Positions 49,601 to 61,600 of a DNA stretch of 64,000 bases are shown piece by piece. The stretch is taken from positions 310,001 through 374,000 of the forward strand of contig QEYB01000368.1 in assembly GCA_017562135.1 (NCBI GenBank), written 5' to 3'. Position numbers and translations under genes: made by a program. Origin of the DNA: Dipylidium caninum (lineage: Eukaryota; Platyhelminthes; Cestoda; Cyclophyllidea; Dipylidiidae). Under the pieces are notes generated by a model that saw nothing but the letters and a program-made list of their open reading frames with translations, searched no databases and was not told the DNA's origin. Numbering within the stretch: the first letter of the stretch is position 1; each line of letters begins with the position of its first letter.

Positions 49601-52600
49601 GTAAGGAAAATAAGAGAAACTAACCAACACACGTGAGGTGTAGCCACTGTTAATAGAAATGCTGTAGATAAGGAGGTGAGCCAGCTTGGGGTTGAGATGG
49701 GTCAATTTGGGCAGGTTGTTAGGGTCCTCGAAGTGGCGGCCACCGAAGTAGCATTGCACCACGGTCATTCGGTTGGTAGTCAGAGTTCCGGTCTTGTCAG
49801 AGCAGATGGCTGTAGCGTTGCCCATTGTTTCACAAGCGTCCAAGTGACGAACCAGATTATTGTCCTACAGTCCATGCAACAAGCCATCTAATACTGACGG
49901 TTATGTTCTCAGATTCAAATTAAAGGAAAATATTAAAAACAGAAAGTAATTCGTCTTTATAAATGACACTATCTCAGACCAAAATTGAAGAGATTAGGTC
50001 ATGGTGCATTATGATGAACATTATGAAAGGGGCGTTTTTGTTTATTCTCTGTTCAACAGGGCTAGATATCTTTATTACTTTTAAAGGAATTCGCTTTATT
50101 CATTTTGCAACACCTTTCCGTGTTCGTAACCCACTTCTACTTCTGTTTTCGCCGAAACCAGATAGAAGCAATACCCGGTTTACGGCTATTTTTCTTGTAC
50201 CAGTTCCGATTGAGTCAGCGCAACTCAACCGGCTTCGGGAAACATTAACCAGCCATTCGGACATGGACCACTAAGGAAAAGAGTGCTCAAGGCTGGTTCC
50301 AAGAACGTCGTTCTGGCAGTATGGGTGTCGACAGGGAGTGTCGAGAGAGACCATCGGCCCATGCTGCTAATGAGGAACAATTAATGAGACGACTGTGCAA
50401 TCCCATTCACACACGACTGGCCCCCAACTTGGGCTCCAACTCGGTAGGAGCTGGACATCCATGCGGCCGTGGTAAAACAACATCTGCGTATAATAAGCAG
50501 AGGAAAGCAAAAGGTGGACTCCTATGTGCCTGTCGTACGAACTGGCGCGACTGCGGACGATCGAGCGGCCGCTTCCAGAACAAGTGAGCATCTCCCTTCT
50601 TTCCCTCGCAATACACGGTCGCCGCCGTTTTCACACCGAATCGCCACTTGTGGGGAAACGTGGATTTTGTATGGTAATCGAAAGCGATCAAGCAAATGGG
50701 TTGACAAGAATAAAGCCCCCTAAGACACACCTCGGGGCCAAATTTCATCAAAAAATATGGCTAGAATGTGGTGGAGTGCCCGAGGAGTGATCATCCATTA
50801 TTCCTTCCTTCATTCCTTCCTTCCTCCCTACGACCAGGCGAAGCCATAACGGCGGCGCAGTCCCATCGCCGTGCACGAAATGGATGTCATGCTTGAGAAA
50901 GTCATGAAGAAAAACAACCAGCACTGCTCATTCGGCACGGCGTAATGTTACTGCGTGTTACACGATGCTCCAATTACTGCTGACAAACTGACTTCCCCGT
51001 CGACAGTATGGAGTTTTACCACATCCTACGTACTCCTCACCCGATACCTCACCAAACCGATTCCCACCCTTTCGTAATCACGGTTTATTTGAAGAGAAAT
51101 CCAATCATCAAAATGGTAGTATGCAAATTGCACTTTTTGGTTTCTATTTGCAGTCGACGCCCATTTTATAGTTTCCAACAGAACAGTTCCTTTTACACAG
51201 AGCATATTCATTCCCTAAACTATTGCAAAAATCCAAAATCGGGAGTTGAAATGGCCACTTTGTCTTTTTCGCAATATACCCCAGGTGCAGACTGATTTTT
51301 TGAAAAACCTGAGTGAGAAGACATGAGCCAACAGCAACACCCACGTATACGCCTGTCTGAACAGGATACCGCAATGAGTGCGTATGAAAATCTTGTGATT
51401 TGAAAAAATCCGGATGTGCCGATAAAGCTGCTCGAATGGTGGCCAAGTCTTACCTTCATCATCTTCTTGACGGAGTAGGCAAGAGAGATTGTGACAGCGA
51501 GAGGCAGACCCTCGGGCACCGCAACCACCAGCACGGTGACACCGATGATGATGAAGTGGATAAACTGCTTCAAATGTACACTCGTGTTCCACGCCTCACC
51601 CTCAATGTAATAAGTGTTCACTGCGAATTTTACGAAGAGGATGACCACCGTCAATACAGCAATAACTGTGCCTGAAAGATGAAAAGTCACATCCATCAAA
51701 AGTTTACTGTATTCAATAACTTTGGAAAAACTAGGATTTTGTGTAGGGCTTAAAAGGCGGCTCCTTTGCCAAAAAACAGTTAGTTCGTAGCTGTGAGGCT
51801 TCGTAGAGTACAGGATGATATGACGCAATTGGACAAATGCCTATAATGGTCTAACACTTCTGACAAGCCGTGGTGTTTACAACCACCTGGGAAAGATGAG
51901 GAGAGAAATTGAAAAATGGCCGGGCCGAGGCTGCTACTCGGTCAAAGAATTTGACCATTATTCCGTTAAACGGTGCAGAAGATAAGTAAAACGGTAAGAC
52001 AAAGTTAGCAAGAAAAACCTTTGTTTATATGGGTAGAATTAAATCTGAAACTAAAATAGTTTGAAGATAGTTTGGATAAAAAAGGTGACCTACCAACTTG
52101 TCCGATAACACCGGCTAGATGATTGAGCTTAGCCTGTAACACCGATGACTTCTTCTTGGGGCGCTTCTTCTTCTTCTTCTTCTTTTTCGCTACCTCTTTC
52201 TCATCAGCAAATGTTTTCTCACCACTGCCGCCATCACCACTTTTCCCATTTCCGGGTAGATGAGACCCAAGATTTCGATCCTCGCCAACGCCTGTGTGGT
52301 CGCCCAGATTATTCAAACGGTCCAGCTCGATGGCTAGAGGCAGAAAAAAGAAAAAGGTAGGGAAGAAGGATAGCTAACATTGCACCATAATAGTGACACA
52401 ACCATAAAGGGTCAAGCAGTTCATTGAAACATTGTTTTGGTGAAAAAGGGCTGTCTATCCCAGAAATAGGAGGGGAATTGACGTGTCTTAGGATGCATCT
52501 ACATCGCAACCAATTAGGAAACAGTAAAAAGTAACTGTTCTTTTCCATGGCCAAAAAAAGGATGCCATTAAAGGCAATTATCTAGGAAATATATCGTTAA

Positions 52601-55600
52601 TTCGTGTGAGAGTAAAGTTTTAACTACAATGTGTTTGTGGCCATAAAAAGCGAAGTAATACTGTACTCCTTTTCTCTGCCACTTCCCACTCGCGCACACG
52701 CAGGACTTGTGCTGGAATCTCCCTCTCCTATGGAATGGAGAGGGTGTGAGGAAGACGCTACTACGAGTGGGTGAGCGGGTAGGAAGGTGCGTTCGGCATG
52801 AGTGCTTCTTTAAAGCCAATAAATTATCATACGTGGGGAAAGATAAGACAGGATAGAAGCGGACGAGGAGGCAATATTCGGTCCAGGGAAGGACGGAGAA
52901 TGACTGGATAAAGCGAGGGGGGAAGTGGCAGCAGGGAAAACCGACGGTAGTATTGAAACAGAAATTATGTCCCATAAGGGGAAACGGGGCAAAGGCTGTA
53001 GTTGCCGATTTATTTAAGTCCCATAGTCACAATTCAAGCCAATTTGTTTCCCAAGTTTCGTGGACCCCACATTAATTACCTTAGCATCATCTTAAAACAA
53101 AAAAATAAGGTAAAGGTGGAATCGGATAACGAAATTTCGTAATGTAAAATGTAACTTCATCGATACAGAAACGACCATTTTTTACTTTATACACCATGAA
53201 GGTATAGAGCAAATGATCCAAGATCATGGGTTAATTTTAAATTAGCTAATTTAGTAGATGTTGAGGCTATTTAAACGCAGCTTGGTAAAATGAGGGTTCT
53301 CTAACAATGGAAAATAGTTCGATTGGGATAAATTAAACATAAGCAGAATGAGGACACAGTTCGGTCTTGGGAGAGACTTATAGAATTGAGTCGTCAACTA
53401 CGTGACCATCTTGAGCCTCCAACGCAGAGGTTCGAGTCACCCCTCAAGAAGTCCACTTACCAGCACGACTCCCGCCTCGATATCCGATGCCATCAGGCAT
53501 GGGCTGTTGATTGTTTTGATTCAGCAGAGGAGTGTGAGTAGAGGTCTTTCCAACAGGAATCGTCGAGGGATGGGAAATTGGTTCTGTGGGAGGCGGTACT
53601 GGAAGGGCTATACCGGGCGCAGCTTCCATGTCGCCGAAGCCACCACCCCCAGCTCCTTCGGTAGCTCCAAGGAGAGTGAAGATGATGCCCGCCTGTGAGT
53701 GCACGCCCACCGCCGTCACCAAGAACTTGCCCGAGCCTTCCATTACGTGCGTGCCTTAGTGAGGAGATTACGAAGGGAATTACTCGCAAGTCAAATATCT
53801 TTTCCTTCACGATGTAACAGCAAAGACATTTAGCCGAAGTGGGGGAAGAGATTGAAATGAAGAAATAATCTAAAATAAATCAGCACAACTAACGAGAATA
53901 TTCTGCCTAGACAGTGGTACTTGACTAGCCACTATTCTTACACGGCTACGTATACAATCCATTTAACATTTTGAAACCCACTATCCGGTGTGGCTAGACA
54001 AGTTTATTTCACTCTGACCATGCATCTTCTGAACCTCACAACGAGTGCAAAGTCAGTCCATCCTCTATAAACCACACAAGAAAGGTAAGGGAAAAGAAAA
54101 TAGGATGGAGGTGGAGAAAGTCACCAAATCCCAGGAGAATGGAGCCTTTGAGCCCTAACGCAGTGTACCAAGAGAGCACTGGGGGGAATGAGAGAATTAG
54201 GGGAATTTAGAAGTCACGAAATTGAGGTGAAAGCTATTCTTGCTTCAACAATCGAAATTAAAAACTGATCAAGGGAAAGGAGATATCACAAAATCCGTCA
54301 TTAAAGTACCAAGAGGAGAAAACAGGCGAAGCGGGGTAACAAAATCGGACCATTCCGTGACCCCGCAGCACCGAAGGCGTGCATGCGCAAAACGCGTCCA
54401 AATCGGAACGACCCCTAATAGTGCACATGCACACTGGGGGTGGAGGAATCGTGCATCTGCAAGAAACCAACTGCTGTCTGCATGAATCCACTTCCAATCG
54501 CCGCGTCGATGGAACCCAGTGAGGTGGAAAAAGTACCTGTGTACTAGTTTCGACTACAGCAGTCGACAGTCCAAACCATATATTTCGCCATCTCATTATA
54601 TTCCCACAAAGGTAGAATTACCACAAGAAATAAATTTTGATCTCGAAGAATTCAGTGAGACAACCAAGCGCACAACTCACGCAATTGGCGAGACTATATG
54701 AAGGTGCATGGATATGCATGTTTTTGCGAGAAAGTACGTCAGTTCATGGTAAATAAATTTGTGCATTTGTTTTACAGTTGGACGATCAACTGCCAGAAGC
54801 AATTACAACCCCTGTTGACAACTTAAACATCTATTAAAACCGCAAAAATAGGTTTAGCCTTTCAGAAAAATTAACGTGAGCGGCCATAAAATATGTCGTT
54901 TGTTATGTTTTCGGTCCACCTGTAAAGGAAGAATCTATTCTACTAAAGTTTGAAGGCGAATCACACGCAACCTTTTGGGTAATCGTAAATTCTACAAACT
55001 GACGAATGAAAGCGAGATGAGTCTAGAACATCCCAAATGAGGCAGTTGCGAAAAGATGGAGAGCTGAGAGCGGAAAACACGAGCAAAGTATGTAATAGAG
55101 CGGATGATTTCCCCTACTGTACTTAACCGTAAAACTGGGACAAATTAGACTAAGACATAATTATTCAAACAGGGCAAATGGCAAAATTATTGTTCAATAA
55201 TGGAAGAGAGAGGTAGAATCGTGGAAAGCAACAGCAAAACCCGTAAACCTAAGAATGGCCAGCAGATGTAGAAGCAGAAGACTGCCCAAAAAAAGTTGCA
55301 AACTTGTGTGAAGAACAATTGTTCATTACACCAAATTCCACCATTATACCATTCGTGGTTTGCGGTGAAACCAATCTGGTAACGTATACAGACAAACAAA
55401 GTCGAAAGGGAAAGAGATGAAGGGGCGATATCATTCTGGCCAAGTCGTGCATACGGCCGCCAAGTCCTCACAATATCACGACTAAACAATTTTTAGGCAT
55501 TATCTACCAAAAACATGTAGTTTTCGATGTTATCAACATGTCTAAATTGGTTAATACGGTGAAGGGAATCACCACAGAGTGCAGCAGACTAGAATCGGCT

Positions 55601-58600
55601 TCTACGCCCAAAAGGATGCCTTGCTGAAAGGCAAGTGATCAACTTAACATGCATGTAAGCAGAATTCGTAACAGGATTTTACTTAATAATGAGTAAACAC
55701 AACCCTAAACAGTGAACAAGAAAGTAAAATGAGGTCTCTCCTCGTGATCGCATGGACTTTTTCCAAAGTTTGGCACAAGGCAAATTGAAATGCGGAAGAG
55801 GAATGCATGCAGGCATGGCACCCGAACGAATTACTTAACATCAACGGGATTGCAAAGTGGCTATTTGTTGAGAGAAGCTGGCTTAGCCAAGAAGCCTTAG
55901 AACCACCAACTCCCCTCCTACCAATACCTGAGAGGTCAATGTGTGGACAAATTGACCTCCTTCAAACCCGAAAAACCAAAGTCACGAAGACATCTGCGTA
56001 TACAATAGGAAACCCTCGTACATGCATACGTGCCTCTATGGATGTTTTCCCTCGGTGCCTATTAGGAGATTTGTTAGCTGTGAATGAGAGAGCGTCGTAG
56101 ATGGGGAGTATAGGCTGAGGAAAGAAAATAGAAATGGGAGAAAACAAATAGTGAATTTGCTAAGTAAAGCTCCGTAAAATAGTCATTAAGTGGTCAGAGA
56201 CGAGTAGTAAACACCCGAGTAGAATTCTTCAACTCCAACCTAATTTAAGCAAGGCCTGGGTCGGTAATCTTCCAAATCTACGCAAAGTGGGAAGACAGAT
56301 AAAATTCAACTTCTGAGAGACGCTTCGTACATAGTTAATTGTGGGCATTGGAGGGGACGAGGCACACCTTCGACGAGACTCAAAGAATTGATTCTGGGCG
56401 CAAGACACCTGGTTAAATCGTCCATAGAAATATATAAATTGGAATCACTATGTGAAATTTAGGTATTAGACCAAAGGATTAAGTGAAAAATTCTTCGTAT
56501 ACTAAATGGACTCAGACAGAGGAGGGAACTTATAGTGATTGCTCTTTTCGCAACGGAAAAGCGTAAAATGACACCTTGACGGAATAATAATAACTGCTAC
56601 TTGGCTCCTCTGTGTGAGACATTACGATAAGAGCAAAAGTGTCCATCTCCAACTTCAAAAGACAACCTGAACACGCCACATGGCAGGACGATATTCAACA
56701 CTCGATGTCGCGCAAATTGAAAACTCTGGCTCAACGCCGGATTTAGATGAAGGTGAAACAGACCATTCTAACGTTGACTACTTCATAGCAGGTCTCCAGT
56801 ACATACGCGTTTAGTTGGGGATTTATGCCGCTTTCCGTCCTGGAGGACGAGAGTAAATACACCAAGGAAGAGTTTGTTTATAGTGAGGTTATAACGTTGT
56901 CTTCTCCAGTTTCAATACTTTTACACCTGAATTTATTCGCTGTGACCGCACTTGGGCAAGTTCCTTGGACTCACTAGTGCCAAGATAAAACAAAGGCCAG
57001 AGCATTTAGCAGGGCCTCCTAATTGCAATCCGAAAGAATTGGCGCATTTGCGTAAAATTGTCCTCCATCGGCAAGGCGATCTGACGGTAGAACTCTGCTA
57101 TAACTAATTGCTAAGAAAATCTCTGTAGGAGGATAGTTGAAGCGTCCAGTATGGGATCGTACGCCAACGAGAGGAAAACTTGGGTGATTCCTCCTTCCTG
57201 CCCTGGGTTTTTTGCCGATAAGGTTAGTTAGAGGAAAGGCTAAGTGTGAGAGAGTTGGAGTGCTCAACTGAACTTGATCCAACGAAAAGGTAATCTACTT
57301 AAGTTTCAATTACCAGGTGAGAAGAGGTACTGTAGGTCACTCGTAAGCTAAGTAAGTGCTTAGCGCAGCATCAGGGGAAAAGGATGGCGGAACGACTTAT
57401 TCCGCTTTTCCTTCGAGGAGAAGGCGCGTATATGTCCAAAATGATACAGGAAGGCGAACAGAAGGATGAAAAAACAGGCATTCGGAAGGCAGTACATATG
57501 GCACAAATGAGATGCATATGGTGCGAAGGGGCTTTTACAACAACCCAGGTCAAAGTAATACAAATATTTTTAATAAGAAGGATACGCTTTTTGGTACTAG
57601 TAGTAACTAATGCACATCCTGAAAAAGGCAAAATCCCGCAAGGAGTCCTCGTAACCAAAGTTTTTCGAACTTTCGAAAGGGCCTAATTAAGGCAAGTGAG
57701 TGCTATACTCGAATCTCTTAATCAGGGTCCACAAACGACACGAGGGAGTCCCAATAAATGTAGTAGTTAAGGAGCTCACCTGACAGAAGCATAGGGTCGA
57801 TGTGCTCGCCTTTTTTTACATGGTCAGCTTCGCCTGTTAAAGAGCTCTCGTCCACCTTCAAGTCGTTGCTTTGTATTATCACGCCATCAGCTGGTAACAA
57901 GTCGCCTAAAGGATGAGTGAAATGTAAGCATTGTCGGGCGAGGCGATGAAATCGCCATGATTTCGCACTTCGACTTCAATGGCAAAAACAACGTCGAGAA
58001 GGCGTTGCGATTGACCGCGAGCGTTTATCCACATTTACAATGGCTATGTGTAGCAAAGAGGTGCAATGGTTGGTGTATCCGTCATGTTTAGTTTCGTAAA
58101 CAGAAATTTAGGCAAAAAAGTGAGGGACACGTCCGTAAAACAGGTCGGTGAAAAATGGAGAATAAGGCAAGCGCACACGAAGCTACTGCGTCAAAGGACC
58201 CAACTTAAGAACAGTTAGTGTGGGTGTTGCGCCATCGGGCGAGAGTTTCAGAAAACGAGAAGGCAAAAAGGGAGTCTGGCTACGAGCCCTTTCGCTGGGC
58301 AGATATCTTTAATGAAATGAGCTAAAGAAGTAAGCAGTCCAAAAAACTGATTGCATTACCTCAGGCGGTACGTTAAGTTATACCGGGGAGCAAACAGAGA
58401 AAGATGAAATCCGCCTCTTGGGTCGGTGGCAAAGACAATTCCGTTAATTATGCAGATCTACGTCTAATAACGCAGGTTTAAGGAGTTTTCCGAAACAATA
58501 GGATTTTGCATGAGGAACAATGCACAAAACGCACATCCCAAAATGATTATGCATCTTTAACTCAAGATCTCTTTGTCAAACGACTCCAGGCCAGATGGTG

Positions 58601-61600
58601 GACTAGCGTAGTTATCAGCAAGCTGAAGAGAAGACCATCTCCAGTTTCAGGAGGCCATCGAACGGGAGATGAGCGCTTTACTATGACTTACTCCTTTTCG
58701 CGTCCCAGGTTAAGAATCGTTCACGGCATAAATTAGAGGAAGCATAAAATGTAAGTTGGTGAGTTCCATGGCTTCATCAAACTTCCTAATCAAAATCAAA
58801 GTGTATAATCGCAACTAGGAAGTGATAATGAAGAAATTACCGCATGCATGGAGTTTATTTATCATTCTGCAAGGCCAGCAAGTCTATGACGGAAAGTACT
58901 AGGTTCACCGTAGTAAAACGACCTGAAGTGCAACCGAAAATAGGGCAAACCGAAATGAATTTGATTCGAATACGTCCAAGATATAGCTTAAAGATATTGT
59001 GCCATGAAGGGATGTAACGATAATAGCAATGCAAGAACACGTACATCCAAATTGAACGAGATATTTATGAAATCATGATGTAATTGATGTTTACCTAACA
59101 ATTTCCAGGTAGGAAAAGGTGCATTATGTCATATTTTTAAAAAAATAGTCAAGAGTCGCCCTCTGAGATCGACTGGGAATGAGTATTCGCGACGACTCTG
59201 AAATGATTGTCCCTAAGTCAAGCTTGGGGACCGCATTGAATGACATTTTCCTACGCTCACAACGATTGCTATCTGTAAATATTACCATTTAGGCAGTGAT
59301 GGCTAAAATAAGTTAGGCCAGAAAAGTAGACGTGTCTGACATAGCAGAAATGGAAAAACTTTTCCTGATACGCATATGTAGGGCCAAAATAAATCGGTAA
59401 TCGTGAAGGCAAAGTAATAAATCTGAAAATGCATGGTTTTGAATACATAATGCGACGTTAAGACAGAAGGAGATTGATTCCTACCATGGCAGTAAACTGT
59501 TCATAGTAATCATATCGCCATGACATTACTACGCATAGACAAGAATGACAAGCGATCTCGCTTCTGAGGTAGTAGCTGCGAGCAGATACAATGATTAACA
59601 TGGTGAATCGGGGCAAACATGGACTATTAAACGGAATTAGGGATAATCCAGACTGTTTATTGGCATGTTGGGACGTGCCATATTTGATGAGACAGATATC
59701 ACCGACAACAATTTCCCCCACAAGGCACTCGAAGAACTCGCCGTCGCGCATGACGGAAATGCGGTGGTCCGACTCAATCTTATCCTGCAGTCCGCGAAAC
59801 TGACGCTCTTTCTGCCAGTCGTTGACGGCGGTGACGAGGACCACCACGAGCACTGCTCCCAGGATCGCCACTCCTTCGATCCACCCCGCATCTCCCTCTG
59901 TTTCATCTCCTCCAACGTTGCCTCCACTGTCTGCAGAAGAAAATGAGCCAAAACTACCCCATAGGACTACTCAGTAACACAAAGAACTTGGGCCAACACA
60001 ATTAGTCGCGTTGCAACCTATGTTGGGTAAATACAATTGTTACACATGCCTAATACGGATTGTAGGTGACTAAATACTATATCAAATTCTTCACGAGCCG
60101 ACCTAAAAGCATCCTCCTCCGAAATTGTGCCGCTTTCGAGAAGGGGGGGGGGCAGGTGAAGAGGAAGTGGCATTGCTGACATACGAAGGAAAAGCGGAAG
60201 CATCGAGGCATGAATACCGCAGGCGCGATGAAGCAGGCTATGAGGAGTGTCAATACCGCAAGCTACATGTAAAATGACTGGGTAGAATTTCAGCTTTAAA
60301 AGAGCAGATGAAAATAAAAATAACTACAGAAAACTGTGTAGAATGCTCATTTTAATTACAAGCAGGCGGAAGTTATTAAAGTGAGGATAAAAAGGCCCTT
60401 TTTAATCGAGAAAATCATTCATTTTGTGGGCTTATGCCGCTTCAAGCATATGAGGAAGACGGATATTTTAAATGAATGAATAAAACACCTAGACGCGAGC
60501 GATAGTAAACTTGATGTTAACTGGCAGAACAGTCCACTGCCACATGACATGATTTTATCATCCACATGCGGAAATCATAAAAACGATGGCTGTGACTCGA
60601 TTACGATAGACGTCACGCCAACTACTTGGACGAATTCACACGCGAGGTACCAAATTAGGTCCAATGGAAGATGGCGTGTGGCAGTTGAAAGAGCCACACA
60701 GCCTTCCGTGATTGGCCAGAAGTTGCACAGCGTGCAGCATCAGCCGAGAGGGGAAAGAGAGCCTACCATGAGGAGAAGGGACTAGGAGCATAATTTCCAT
60801 GCGCACACACGAAAACACGTATTAACGCGGGAAGGAAATAAAAAGTTAGTCCGCACGAAAACAACAATATTTGAATAGAAGTAGAAATGTGGCTGCAATA
60901 TGAGTTATGCAAACTAGTTATCCAAATGGAGAGAAAATTAGCATACTTGGTCCACAGCCTCCTCTACTTGACATTATTTACCAGGGTCTAACATCGATAA
61001 AATGAGATGAAGTATTTAATTTTGCATAGAATTTGAATTGCAAAAGAGTGTAGGGTTAAGAAAGAAGAGTAGAAAGCAATGTTTTCATAAACTGCGACAC
61101 TTGTACACAGTATCTAATCATAGAATAAAGGACCTCAAACATCTGTGCTGTTGAAACTTGCATCCGAAAAATATCCCAATATGCGGGTTTGAAGCGCTTT
61201 AGACACCTCTGTAGCATACAAGTATGCGAAAAGCAATAGCAATTAATTAGAAAAGGAATCAAAAACAGACAAACGGGAAATTGCAACATTTCAGGAAAGA
61301 AGGACGTCTTCGGGTGATCCGAGAACTATCCATAAAACGCGTGGACACTACGTGATGCCTTATATCACCCATACTTGGGATATATTGCCTACGTTTTCCT
61401 GAAGCCCCAATTACAGAAACATTATGTGGGTCATGGATGATGTCGGTAATCGAGGGAAAGGAACCTTAAAGAAGGTCCGTGCAATCAGAAAGACAAAACA
61501 CAGCTTTAATAAAAGTACGAAAATTGCACTAATTAACAAAGGACGTCGTAAGACCGCTTTGAATACGCGTCGTTTTGATATTCATCTTGTATCAATCAAC

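Noticed and set aside
53390..53450. GGTTCGAGTC-like word suggesting a tRNA T-arm
   Set aside because: The flanking bases do not form a T-stem, and no D-arm or anticodon arm lies at the right distance. It is inside PMCA intron 5, next to exon 5.
55807..56100. Plus-strand 97-codon frame in PMCA intron 4
   Set aside because: No domain, signal or splice context; within chance expectation for a 4-kb intron.
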